Both the position numbers and the translations under genes were made by a program. A stretch of DNA of 64,000 nucleotides from Polyangiaceae bacterium (GTDB lineage Bacteria; Myxococcota_A; Polyangia; Polyangiales; Polyangiaceae): the NCBI GenBank assembly GCA_025937835.1, contig JAICQO010000011.1, positions 1 through 64,000 of the forward strand. The letters are read 5' to 3'. Positions 9,063 to 16,362 of this stretch are shown here, piece after piece. The stretch's first letter is position 1. Each line of letters begins with the position of its first letter. Under the pieces are notes generated by a model. That model was not told the DNA's origin. It worked only from the letters and a program-made list of their open reading frames with translations, and did not search any database.

Positions 9063-9101
9063 CCGCCGCGGCGCCGAAGGGTTCCGCGGCGGTTTTCGTT
9101 T
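9063..9101 (+). terminator. Rho-independent terminator-like hairpin
   Basis: A 9-bp GC stem, CCGCCGCGG (9063-9071) with CCGCGGCGG (9084-9092), is followed by TTTTCGTTT. It ends the small unit and lies before the MATE gene, so it would either isolate the two or act as an attenuator. Confidence 0.65.
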
Positions 9102-9118
9102 GTCCCCCTGTCCGGGCC

Positions 9119-9146
9119 GACAGCTGACAGCTGACAGCTGACAGCC
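9119..9146. repeat. Four tandem 7-bp repeats (GACAGCT)
   Basis: GACAGCT occurs three times back to back followed by GACAGCC, 42 nt before the MATE start. Each junction contains the palindrome CAGCTG. It may be a binding site for a regulator or simple slippage; length variation could affect expression of the exporter. Confidence 0.6.
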
Positions 9147-9188
9147 AGTGATTTCTCCCTTTCTTCTGCCTTTCTCAGGTCATTTCTC

Positions 9189-10565
9189 ATGCCTTCTTCA
9201 ACGACCGCTCCCGAGCCTCGGGTGCTCGACGAGCGGCGCATCTTCAGCGAGCTCGTCAGGCTGTCCTGGCCGATCGCGATCAGCGTTCTGTCTTACAGCT
9301 TGATGACGTTCGTCGACACCTACTTCGTCGCGCGTCTCGGCGCGGCGTCGGTGGGCGGCGTCGGCATCGGCGGTGTCGCTGCGTTCACCACGCTGTGTTT
9401 TGCGCTCGGTGTCTTGCGCGCCGTCAAGGTGTTGGTATCGCAGGAAGCGGGCGCCGGACGCAAACACAGCGTGCAAGCCTACCTCGGCGCGGGGCTCTGG
9501 CTCGCGTTCGGGTTTGGCGTGGCTTCCACGCTGCTCGCGTGGCCGGTCGCGAAGTTCCTACCGAGCCTGTCGAGCGGCGCTTCGGGTGCGATCGCGGCCA
9601 GCTATCTCTCGATCCGCGCGCTCGGCACGTTGCCCGTGATCTTGCAGTCGGCGCTGCGCGAAGCGCGCTACGGCGTCGGGGACTCGCGCACGCCGATGTA
9701 TGGCGCGCTATTCGCGAATCTGATCCACATCCCGCTCAACTACCTGTTCATCTTCAGCTTCGGCTGGGGGGTGGAGGGCGCGGCCTGGTCCACGGTGTCG
9801 ATTCAGGTGCTCGAGCTCGCGTGGCTTGCACGCGTGCAGTACCCGACCGGCTTCGGGCTCGGTCTCGCGCGGCTCTCGCACGCGTTGCACCTGCTCCGCG
9901 TCGGCGTGTCGACGGGGCTCGAGTTCTTTCTCGGCGTATCTGCGTTCAGCGTGCTCGTGGCGCTGATAGCGCGCATGAGCGAGGCGGATCTCGCGGCGCA
10001 CCAGATCGGCATTCAGCTGATTCACTTCGCGTTTCTGCCCGTGGTGGCCGTTGGCGAGGCGGGGAGCGTGCTGGCAGGGCAAGCCGTGGGCTCGGATCGC
10101 GATCGGCTGGTCCCGATCGTCGCTCGACGCGCGCTGTGGCTTGCAGGTGGCTACGCCGCGCTGTGCACGCTGTTGTTCGCGCTCGGGCCGGAGCTCTTGC
10201 TCTCGGGATTCTCGGCGGAGGTGCGAGTGCGCGAGATCGGCGTCCACTTGCTGTGGATTGCCGCCGGCTTTCAGTTATTCGACGCAGTGAACCTGGTGCT
10301 TCGCGCCGTGCTGCGCGGCACCGGCGACGTGCGGATCCCGACGCTGCAAGCCGTGCTCTCGGGCTGGGCGCTGACGCCCACGCTCACCTGGTGGCTGGGC
10401 ATTCACCACGGCCTGGGAGCGGCGGGCGGCTGGCTAGCGCTCTCGGCCGACATCGTCTTCGGCGCCGCCTTTCTCTCGATTCGCACCTGGCTCGGCGCCT
10501 GGCGACGTTCGGCCCACGCATCCCGCGCGCGCATCGCACTCAGCAACGCCTCAGCGGGCGCTTAG
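9189..10565 (+). CDS. MATE-family multidrug/toxin efflux transporter
   Basis: 458 residues, the usual length, with about 12 hydrophobic segments in two homologous halves. The opening LVRLSWPIAISVLSYSLMTF and TYFVARLGAASVGGVGIGG are characteristic of MATE (NorM/DinF-type) inner-membrane antiporters, which expel cationic or peptide-like compounds in exchange for Na+ or H+. ALREARYGVGDSRTP between helices 4 and 5 also matches. Upstream lie a small peptide gene, a terminator and a tandem repeat, so its expression may be regulated or linked to that peptide. Substrate cannot be read from the sequence. Confidence 0.9.
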   Translation: MPSSTTAPEPRVLDERRIFSELVRLSWPIAISVLSYSLMTFVDTYFVARLGAASVGGVGIGGVAAFTTLCFALGVLRAVKVLVSQEAGAGRKHSVQAYLGAGLWLAFGFGVASTLLAWPVAKFLPSLSSGASGAIAASYLSIRALGTLPVILQSALREARYGVGDSRTPMYGALFANLIHIPLNYLFIFSFGWGVEGAAWSTVSIQVLELAWLARVQYPTGFGLGLARLSHALHLLRVGVSTGLEFFLGVSAFSVLVALIARMSEADLAAHQIGIQLIHFAFLPVVAVGEAGSVLAGQAVGSDRDRLVPIVARRALWLAGGYAALCTLLFALGPELLLSGFSAEVRVREIGVHLLWIAAGFQLFDAVNLVLRAVLRGTGDVRIPTLQAVLSGWALTPTLTWWLGIHHGLGAAGGWLALSADIVFGAAFLSIRTWLGAWRRSAHASRARIALSNASAGA

Positions 10566-10694
10566 GACTTGGGTGCAACAGGAAGGCGGTAAGACAGGAA
10601 GTCTGGATGCAGAAGTTTTTGGGGGCGCACTGCGCGGCGATTCGCGTCGGAGTAACGCCGCATCTCGATCCGTCGGAAGGCGCGGTGCCTGCCT

Positions 10695-10922
10695 CTATTT
10701 CTTAGCGCCACCGCACTTGCCGGGGGCGCAGCCGCCGGGGGCGCAGGAGCCGTCTTTGCCGGCGGACGCGCTCGGGGATGCGCTCGGCGCGGCGGAAGCG
10801 ACCTCGGTGGCGCCGACTGCGGCACTGGCTGGCTCGGCGCGGGCTTCCGCGGACTTCTTGTCGCACGCGGCGATCGACAAACCCGCGAGCACCGCCAGGG
10901 CTGCTTCGACACCGATCTTCAT
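10695..10922 (-). CDS. Small lipoprotein with evenly spaced C-terminal cysteines
   Basis: 75 residues. The signal peptide MKIGVEAALAVLAGLSIAAC ends in a lipobox with Cys20. A Ser/Ala/Pro-rich linker follows, then a short tail GSCAPGGCAPGKCGGAKK with cysteines 60, 65 and 70 exactly five residues apart. Such a tail could bind metal (for example Cu or Zn) or carry a modification. Its PGKCGG end is reminiscent of the EGKCG repeats of HvfA-type copper-binding RiPP precursors, but no HvfB/HvfC-like genes are nearby, so that link is weak. It is downstream of the SnoaL lipoprotein gene, with a hairpin between them. Confidence 0.65.
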   Translation of the reverse strand: MKIGVEAALAVLAGLSIAACDKKSAEARAEPASAAVGATEVASAAPSASPSASAGKDGSCAPGGCAPGKCGGAKK

Positions 10923-10935
10923 GCGCGGGGTCTGA

Positions 10936-10994
10936 CACAAAACGAGTCCGGCGTCCCGAGGGCCGACCTCGAAGGGCCGACCCGGGGACGCCGG
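10936..10994 (-). terminator. Terminator after the double-SnoaL gene
   Basis: CCGGCGTCCC (10948-10957) pairs with GGGACGCCGG (10985-10994) over ten bases, and on the minus strand it is followed by ACTCGTTTTG. It lies between the SnoaL lipoprotein stop and the small lipoprotein start. Confidence 0.55.
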
Positions 10995-11012
10995 TGTCTC
11001 GTCACCGACCGC

Positions 11013-12413
11013 TCACTGCGCGGGCGGTGCTGCCGGGGCCGCGGGTGCGGGCTTGGCCGGCGCTGCGGGTGCGGCGGGCGACGCGGGCGCCGCGGGTTTG
11101 CCGGCGGGCGACGGGGTTGCCGGAGCCGCCGCCTTCGGTGCTGCTGGGGCGGCGGGCGGCGGAGCCGCGGGTGCGGAAGCCGCGGGCGCCGCAGGCTTTG
11201 CCGCGGGGTTCGCCGCGGAAGCCCCGGGCTTGCCGGCTTGGGGCTTGGCGGCGGCGGCGGCAGGCGCGGGCTTGGCTGCCTCGGGCTTGGCCGCGACGGG
11301 TGCTGCCGCTGGCTTCGCCTTCTTCTCCGGCGGCAAGAGGCCCATCTGTGCCGCGAAGGCCATGCCGTTCGAGAACAGCCAGTGCTTCTTGAGCTTGCCG
11401 TTCTCGAGCTTCGCGACCTCGAGGCTCTGCAGGCTGAGCGGCTTGCCGGTCTTGGTCCAGATCTTCATCGAGTTGAACCGGCCGTCGTTCGTGCCCGAGA
11501 AGGTGCCGGTCGCGACCACGTAATCGCCGGCGGCCCAGATGCTGCTGTGGCTGATCTTGCCGTCGCTGAAGGCCTTCCAGTTCTCCTTCCAGCCCTTCAT
11601 CACCTCTTTTTTGCCGACGCGATCGGCAGGCGCGTAGATCTCCGAGAGCACGATGTCGTCGGCGAGCAGCGCCTCGAAGGCCGCGGCGTCGTGCTTGTTG
11701 AACGCCTCGGAGGCTTTCTTGAAGGTCTCGACGTTGGCCTTCTCCGCGTCACTGCCGGTGGCGACCACCACCGGTTTGTCCGCGGGGGCCGCGTCCAGCG
11801 CTTTGCGCACGGGGCCCGGCGTCAGACCGAGCTGGCCCAGCATGGTGCGCTGGTCGGTGTACTCCCACTGCTTGATGGCCTTGCCGTTCTGCAGCTCCAC
11901 GATGTGAGCGGTGAGCATGCCGAACTTCTTGTTGGTCGCCGGAATCTCACCCTTCGGGCTCATCATCGGGGCCTTGTGGGTGCCCTTCAGCAGCGCCACG
12001 CTGAACACGACGTTGCCGTTCTGAAGCGTGAGCACCGGCTCTCCCGTCGCGTCCGGAAACGCGGTGATGAACGGCTTGATCCGCTGCTCGAGGATCGCCG
12101 CCTTGCTCGTCGCCATCGGCACGCCGCTGTCGACCATGTCGGCGATCGCGTTGTCCGCGTAGCAATCGCCGAACTTTGCCATGTCCTTGGCGTTGAACGC
12201 CGCCCAGCAGTCTTGATAAACCTTCACCTTCTGCTCTGCCGTGAGCTCGGGCGGCTTCGGCGGCTCGGGCGCCGGCTCCGCCGCGGACGGCGGCGCCGAA
12301 GCGACGGGCTCGACGACCGGCGGCGGCGCGAGCGGCTCGGCTGCGGGCTGCTGAGGCGCGCAGCTCGCGAGGAGAATGATGGATAGGCTAAACGAGCCCA
12401 GAGTTGTCCTCAT
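11013..12413 (-). CDS. Lipoprotein with two SnoaL-like domains and Ala/Pro/Lys tail
   Basis: 466 residues. A good lipobox (IILLASC, Cys18) follows the signal. After a Pro/Ala linker come two copies of a SnoaL/NTF2-type cone (about 55-200 and 225-355). Each begins with a helix of the pattern VKVYQDCWAAFNAKDMAKFGDC or ETFKKASEAFNKHDAAAFE and ends with ENGKLKKHWLFSNG-like strands. SnoaL domains bind small hydrophobic ligands or act as cyclases or isomerases; no catalytic set is certain here. The last 110 residues are a low-complexity Ala/Pro/Lys tail, probably extending through the periplasm. It is transcribed away from the Rrf2 regulator, sharing a 219-nt intergenic region. Function unknown. 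Confidence 0.78.
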   Translation of the reverse strand: MRTTLGSFSLSIILLASCAPQQPAAEPLAPPPVVEPVASAPPSAAEPAPEPPKPPELTAEQKVKVYQDCWAAFNAKDMAKFGDCYADNAIADMVDSGVPMATSKAAILEQRIKPFITAFPDATGEPVLTLQNGNVVFSVALLKGTHKAPMMSPKGEIPATNKKFGMLTAHIVELQNGKAIKQWEYTDQRTMLGQLGLTPGPVRKALDAAPADKPVVVATGSDAEKANVETFKKASEAFNKHDAAAFEALLADDIVLSEIYAPADRVGKKEVMKGWKENWKAFSDGKISHSSIWAAGDYVVATGTFSGTNDGRFNSMKIWTKTGKPLSLQSLEVAKLENGKLKKHWLFSNGMAFAAQMGLLPPEKKAKPAAAPVAAKPEAAKPAPAAAAAKPQAGKPGASAANPAAKPAAPAASAPAAPPPAAPAAPKAAAPATPSPAGKPAAPASPAAPAAPAKPAPAAPAAPPAQ

Positions 12414-12596
12414 AGGTAGATCCTTTCCCTTGAAGCCGCCCTTCTACCCCGAGCCACCGCGTCGAAACCAGCCTGATCGCCAGTTGTGTTTCATGGATTG
12501 TGGGGTAATCGAGGCCCTGCACCCACCTCCACGAAGCTCTCTGCGGGGCGTATGCCGCAGCCAGACCGGCGCACTCGCTGGCTTTTCTGGCGGTTC

Positions 12597-12626
12597 TTGA
12601 CAAATCCGATGCGTAAATGCATATGA
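12597..12626 (+). promoter_or_regulatory. Promoter of the Rrf2/cysteine operon, probably leaderless
   Basis: A perfect TTGACA (12597-12602) is followed by TGCATATGA, an extended -10 (ATATGA at 12621-12626, spacer 18). The ATG of the regulator begins at 12633, about where transcription should start, and no Shine-Dalgarno sequence is present. The message is therefore likely leaderless. ATGCAT palindromic bases across the -10 could be a regulator site. Confidence 0.6.
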
Positions 12627-12632
12627 CCGCTC

Positions 12633-13094
12633 ATGAAGCTGTCGAACAAGGGGCGCTACGCCGTCCGAGCCCTGTTCGATATCGCCTTTTTCAACGACGG
12701 GCGTCCGACTCAAGTCAAGGACATCGCCGAGCGGCAGAGCATCCCGCCCCGCTTTCTCGAGCAGATCTTCCAGGACCTGAAGCGCGCCGGGATCGTTGGC
12801 TCGAAGCGCGGGCCACAGGGCGGCTACAGCCTCACGCGGCGCTCGGTCGAGATCCGACTCGGGGACGTGATCCGGGCGCTCGAAGGCCCGATCGTGCTCG
12901 GGGATCGGGACGGCAGCGCGCGCCGCACCGGGCCCGCCAATGACACACGGCGCGTCGCCGAATCCGTGTTCCGCGAGCTGTCCGCTCGCGTGGAAGCCTG
13001 TTTCGACGGCATGACGATCGCAGATATGTGTACGCGTGCCGAAGAGATCGGCCTCCGGCGTCCAGGAACCCAACGCAATGTCTACGTCATCTGA
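12633..13094 (+). CDS. Rrf2-family transcriptional regulator (CymR/IscR-like)
   Basis: 153 residues. The start MKLSNKGRYAVRALFDIA and the recognition region KDIAERQSIPPRFLEQIFQDLKRAG with the wing GPQGGYSL define the Rrf2 winged-helix family. IscR-type members hold an Fe-S cluster with three clustered cysteines; here that segment (about 90-110) has none. Only Cys123 and Cys133 remain, so Fe-S binding is doubtful. CymR, which controls cysteine metabolism with cysteine synthase as its partner, is a closer model. That fits the next gene, a cysteine synthase whose start overlaps this ORF by 17 nt. It probably autoregulates the operon (inference). Confidence 0.88.
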   Translation: MKLSNKGRYAVRALFDIAFFNDGRPTQVKDIAERQSIPPRFLEQIFQDLKRAGIVGSKRGPQGGYSLTRRSVEIRLGDVIRALEGPIVLGDRDGSARRTGPANDTRRVAESVFRELSARVEACFDGMTIADMCTRAEEIGLRRPGTQRNVYVI

Positions 13095-14052
13095 GCAGGC
13101 TCTGCCTCCACTGCCGTCACACCCGCTGGTCTTCAGCCGGGCGCTGGATCTGATCAGCGACACGCCGCTCGTCGAGATCCGGAGGCTCGGTCGCGATGCG
13201 CCTCGCGCGCGGATCTACGGCAAGCTCGAGTCGCTGAACCCCGGCGGCTCGGTCAAGGATCGGATTTGTCTGGCGATGATCGAGCGCGCCGAGCGCGAGG
13301 GCAAGCTCGCCCCGGGTGGCGTCGTGATCGAGCCGACCAGCGGCAACACCGGCATCGGACTCGCGCTCGTGTGTGCGAGCCGCGGCTACCGCTGTATCCT
13401 GACCATGCCCGAGAGCATGAGCCTCGAGCGACGGCAGCTGTTGCAGTCGTTCGGCGCCGAGCTGGTGCTCACGCCGGAAGCCGAGCAGATGGACGGCGCG
13501 ATCAACCGTGCCCGCGAGCTCGTCGCGTCGACGCCCGGCGCGTTCATGCCGCAGCAGTTCGAGAACCCCGCGAACCCGGAAGTACACGCGGCGCGCACGG
13601 TTCAGGAAATCCTCCACGCCATGGGCTCGGACCCCGTGGACGCCTTCGTCTCCGCGGTGGGCACGGGCGGCACGGTCAGCGGCGTGGGCCGAGTGCTGCG
13701 CGATCGCTACCCCTCCTGCCGCGTGATCGCGGTCGAGCCCGAGTCGTGCGCGACGATCTCGCGCGGCGAGCGCGGTCCGACCAAGATCCAGGGCATCGCC
13801 GCCGGCTTCGTGCCGAAGAACTTCGACGCGCGCGTCCCCACCGAGGTGCGCACCGTCACCGACGAGCGAGCCTACCAGGTGAAGCGCGAGCTCGCCCGCA
13901 TGGAAGGGCTGCTCGTCGGCATTAGCTCGGGCGCAAACCTGGCGATGGCGCTCGACGTCGCGCGCGAGCTCGGCGAGGGCAAGAACGTCGTGACGTTCCT
14001 GTGCGACACCGGCGAGCGCTACTTCAGCCTCGACGAGTACTTCGCGAAGTGA
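13078..14052 (+). CDS. cysK: Cysteine synthase (O-acetylserine sulfhydrylase)
   Basis: 324 residues. This PLP enzyme of fold type II makes cysteine from O-acetylserine and sulfide. The PLP lysine is Lys60 in LNPGGSVKDR; the phosphate and substrate loops EPTSGNTGIG and GTGGTVSGVG and the C-terminal ISSGANLAMAL are all present. The ATG at 13078 overlaps the regulator gene by 17 nt and the next gene starts with GTGA over its stop, so translation is coupled on both sides. A second PLP paralogue lies later in the operon; this copy looks more like the classical sulfide-using CysK, but use of a protein thiocarboxylate cannot be excluded. Confidence 0.9.
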   Translation: MSTSSEQALPPLPSHPLVFSRALDLISDTPLVEIRRLGRDAPRARIYGKLESLNPGGSVKDRICLAMIERAEREGKLAPGGVVIEPTSGNTGIGLALVCASRGYRCILTMPESMSLERRQLLQSFGAELVLTPEAEQMDGAINRARELVASTPGAFMPQQFENPANPEVHAARTVQEILHAMGSDPVDAFVSAVGTGGTVSGVGRVLRDRYPSCRVIAVEPESCATISRGERGPTKIQGIAAGFVPKNFDARVPTEVRTVTDERAYQVKRELARMEGLLVGISSGANLAMALDVARELGEGKNVVTFLCDTGERYFSLDEYFAK

Positions 14053-14810
14053 ACCACACACAGCTCCCCCTGCGTTCGAGCCGGAACACGCTCGAAGGTC
14101 GCCGGCTCCTCGTAATTGGAGCGGGCGGGCTCGGGTGTGCGGTTTTGGCGGCTCTGGCCGACAGCGGAGCCGTGCTCGTGCTCGCGGACGACGACCGCGT
14201 GGACCTCTCGAACCTGCACCGCCAGATTCTGTACCGGCAGGACTCGGTGGGCCGAGACAAGCTCGACGAAGCGAAGCGCGCGCTCGTGTCGCTCGGCGTG
14301 GAGGAGCAGCGCATCGAGCTCGTGCGGTCGCGTTTTCTGCCGGACAACGCGCGCTCGCTCGCCGCGTCGGTGGACCTGGTGCTGGAAGGCGCCGACAACT
14401 ACGCGACCAAATTCCTGACGGCCGACGCGTGCTACCTGGAGCGCCGGCCCGTCGTGCACGGCGCGGCCGTTCGCTTCGTGTCCACGGTGCTGTTCAGCGC
14501 GCCCGGTGCCCGCCCCTGCTACCGCTGCCTGTTCGAAGACGTGCCGCCCGGCGCCCAGCAGAACTGCGCCGAGGCCGGCGTGCTCGGGCCGCTGGTCGGG
14601 TTCGCCGGCGCGCTGATGGCCGACTTCGCGCTGCGCGCGCTCGCCTCGGACGAGCCGCTCGCCGGCAAGCTCGTGAGCTACTCGGCCCTCGAGGACGAGC
14701 TCCGCGAGATCACCGTTTCCGAGAACCCCGCTTGCCCGTTGTGCGGGAAAAACCCGCAGATTTCCCGCATCGAAGAGACGCGCTACACGGCCCCGAGCTG
14801 TGCAGCCTGA
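14049..14810 (+). CDS. ThiF/MoeB-family E1-like adenylyltransferase
   Basis: 253 residues from GTG 14049. E1-like enzymes adenylate the C-terminal glycine of a ubiquitin-fold carrier. Seen here are the nucleotide loop LLVIGAGGLGC (20-30), the acceptor region DDDRVDLSNLHRQILY (48-62), the ATP-contact EGADNYATK, and four zinc cysteines, Cys157/Cys160 (CYRC) and Cys229/Cys232 (CPLC). Cys173 in NCAEAGVLGP sits at the thioester or persulfide position of ThiF. It lacks the usual N-terminal arm of about 25 residues (RYSRQ...), which instead appears in the 95-residue ORF two genes later. There is no C-terminal rhodanese domain as in MoeZ. Likely partner: the CysO-like protein encoded 19 nt downstream. 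Confidence 0.9.
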   Translation: MNHTQLPLRSSRNTLEGRRLLVIGAGGLGCAVLAALADSGAVLVLADDDRVDLSNLHRQILYRQDSVGRDKLDEAKRALVSLGVEEQRIELVRSRFLPDNARSLAASVDLVLEGADNYATKFLTADACYLERRPVVHGAAVRFVSTVLFSAPGARPCYRCLFEDVPPGAQQNCAEAGVLGPLVGFAGALMADFALRALASDEPLAGKLVSYSALEDELREITVSENPACPLCGKNPQISRIEETRYTAPSCAA

Positions 14811-14829
14811 GAGCACCCAAGGAGAAACC

Positions 14830-15102
14830 ATGGTCACGATCCGCATCCCCACCCCGCTCCGCACCCTGACTGGCGGCGAAGAACAAGTGAAGGCCCCCGG
14901 TGAAACCGTGCGCGCGGTGATCGACGCGCTCGAGAAGAATCACCCCGGCATCAAAGATCGCCTGCTCGACGAAAAAGGCGTGCGCCGCTTCGTCAACCTC
15001 TACCTCGGCGACGAGGACATTCGCTTCCTCGACGGCCTCGACACCAAAGTGAAGAGCGGCGACGAGATCAGCATCGTGCCCGCCATCGCCGGCGGCGCAT
15101 GA
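14830..15102 (+). CDS. CysO/MoaD-like sulfur carrier protein
   Basis: 90 residues behind an AAGGAG ribosome-binding site. It is a beta-grasp carrier of the MoaD/ThiS superfamily, close in pattern to mycobacterial CysO: IPTPLRTLTGG, VIDALEKNHPGIKDRL, RRFVNLYLGDEDIRFLDGL and the ending SIVPAIAGGA. In CysO the terminal Gly-Gly becomes a thiocarboxylate that donates sulfur to cysteine. Here one extra Ala follows the Gly-Gly, so the carrier would need trimming before adenylation; the JAMM protease in the operon is the natural candidate (inference). Its stop overlaps the next start (ATGA). Confidence 0.88.
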   Translation: MVTIRIPTPLRTLTGGEEQVKAPGETVRAVIDALEKNHPGIKDRLLDEKGVRRFVNLYLGDEDIRFLDGLDTKVKSGDEISIVPAIAGGA

Positions 15103-15386
15103 GCGACGGCGACCCGTACGATCGCCAGCGGCGCTTGTCCGAAATCGGCAGCGTCGGGCAGAGCAAGATCGAGCGCTCGGAGGCCCGCCTGTGCGCGGGG
15201 CCCGGCGCCGCGGTCGCGGTCGCCTTCCTGGTGCGTGCGGGCGTCGAACGCGGCTCGATCACGCGCGCTGCCAGGCCGCCCAGCTTTCCGCACGCACGGA
15301 GCTTCCGCTTCAGCGGGCCGTTCGCCGTGGCGCGCGGCGCGCACCAGGCCCTGTCCCACTTGCTTTCTGTCGTGAGAACCCAATGA
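15099..15386 (+). CDS. 95-residue truncated E1-like protein
   Basis: The ATG overlaps the carrier stop (ATGA), and the end overlaps the next gene in the same way, so it is embedded in the operon and very likely translated. Residues 7-30 (YDRQRRLSEIGSVGQSKIER) match the N-terminal arm of MoeB/ThiF enzymes, and CAGPGAAVAVAFLVRAGVE matches the first nucleotide-binding strand-loop-helix, though the GxGxxG loop is degenerate (GPGAAV). The C-terminal AVARGAHQALSHLLSV resembles the last E1 helix; the catalytic middle is missing. It may be an adaptor that completes the arm-less E1 upstream, or a decaying duplicate. Coupling on both sides argues for function. Confidence 0.7.
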   Translation: MSDGDPYDRQRRLSEIGSVGQSKIERSEARLCAGPGAAVAVAFLVRAGVERGSITRAARPPSFPHARSFRFSGPFAVARGAHQALSHLLSVVRTQ

Positions 15387-16333
15387 ATCGGAACCTGTTC
15401 CGCTCCCGGCGGCTCAGCTCGATCCTGGACGCGGTCGGCAACACGCCGCTCGTGCGGCTCGAGCGTGTCGCGCGCTCCGCCCCGGGGGTCGAAGTCTACG
15501 TCAAGCTCGAGTTCTGCAACCCCGGCGGCTCGGTCAAGGATCGGCCTGCCAAGCGCATGATGCTCGACGCGATCGAGGACGGCCGCCTGACGAAGGACAA
15601 GATCCTGATCGACTCGACCAGCGGCAACACCGGCGTTGCCTATTCACTGGTCGGCGCGGCGCTCGGCTACCGCGTGGCGCTGGTGATGCCGAAGAACGTG
15701 ACCAAAGCTCGCAAGGACATCACCCAGGCCTTCGGCACCGAGCTCATCTTCAGCGATCCGATGGAAGGGTCGGACGGCGCGATCCGCCTCGTGCGCAAGA
15801 TCGTAGACGAGAACCCGGACAAGTACTTTTACCCGGACCAGTACTCGAACCCGTCGAACCCCGCGGCGCACTACCACGGCACGGGACAGGAGATCCTCGA
15901 CGCGCTGGGCGACCGGATCACGCATTTCGTGACCGGCCTCGGCACGAGCGGCACGGCCATGGGCACCACGCGGCGGCTGCACGAGCACTCGCGCAAGATC
16001 TACTGCGTGGCGGCCGAACCGCTCGAAGCCCTGCACGGGCTCGAGGGGTTGAAGCACATGCCGAGCTCGATCGTTCCGCCCATCTACGACAAGGATCTCC
16101 CCGACGAGATCCTGAGCGTCCCCACCGAAGCCGGCTGGGACATGTCCGATCGCCTCGCCGCCGAGGAGGGCCTCCACGTCGGCCACTCGACGGGCGCCAA
16201 CGTGTGGGCGGCCGTGAAGCTCGCCGAGCGCGCGCAGAAGGAGCAAGGCGGCGGCTGCGTCGTCACCATCGCCTGCGACCGCGGGGATCGCTACTTCGCG
16301 CCGATGAAGTGGGAAAAGCGCTATACGTGGTGA
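15383..16333 (+). CDS. CysM-like PLP-dependent cysteine synthase
   Basis: 316 residues, from an ATG overlapping the previous stop. Fold-type II PLP enzyme with Lys52 in CNPGGSVKDRPAKRM, DSTSGNTGVAYSL, the substrate loop GLGTSGTAMGTTRRL and HSTGANVWAAV. The SVKDRPA variant and the FVTGLGTSGTAMG loop resemble mycobacterial CysM, which uses O-phosphoserine and the CysO thiocarboxylate rather than sulfide, and the gene sits directly with the carrier and the JAMM protease. The C-terminal end (MKWEKRYTW) is not that of CysK. Whether it uses phosphoserine or acetylserine cannot be decided by eye; a cystathionine beta-synthase-like activity is the main alternative. Confidence 0.82.
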   Translation: MNRNLFRSRRLSSILDAVGNTPLVRLERVARSAPGVEVYVKLEFCNPGGSVKDRPAKRMMLDAIEDGRLTKDKILIDSTSGNTGVAYSLVGAALGYRVALVMPKNVTKARKDITQAFGTELIFSDPMEGSDGAIRLVRKIVDENPDKYFYPDQYSNPSNPAAHYHGTGQEILDALGDRITHFVTGLGTSGTAMGTTRRLHEHSRKIYCVAAEPLEALHGLEGLKHMPSSIVPPIYDKDLPDEILSVPTEAGWDMSDRLAAEEGLHVGHSTGANVWAAVKLAERAQKEQGGGCVVTIACDRGDRYFAPMKWEKRYTW

Positions 16334-16362
16334 GACCCAGCGAACTCCGAGAAACCAAACTC

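Noticed and set aside
9119-9146. Possible CRISPR from the short repeats
   Set aside because: Units are seven bases, directly adjacent, with no spacers.
10573-10935. 120-codon plus-strand frame over the small lipoprotein
   Set aside because: The minus strand has a signal peptide and lipobox; the plus frame has no features.
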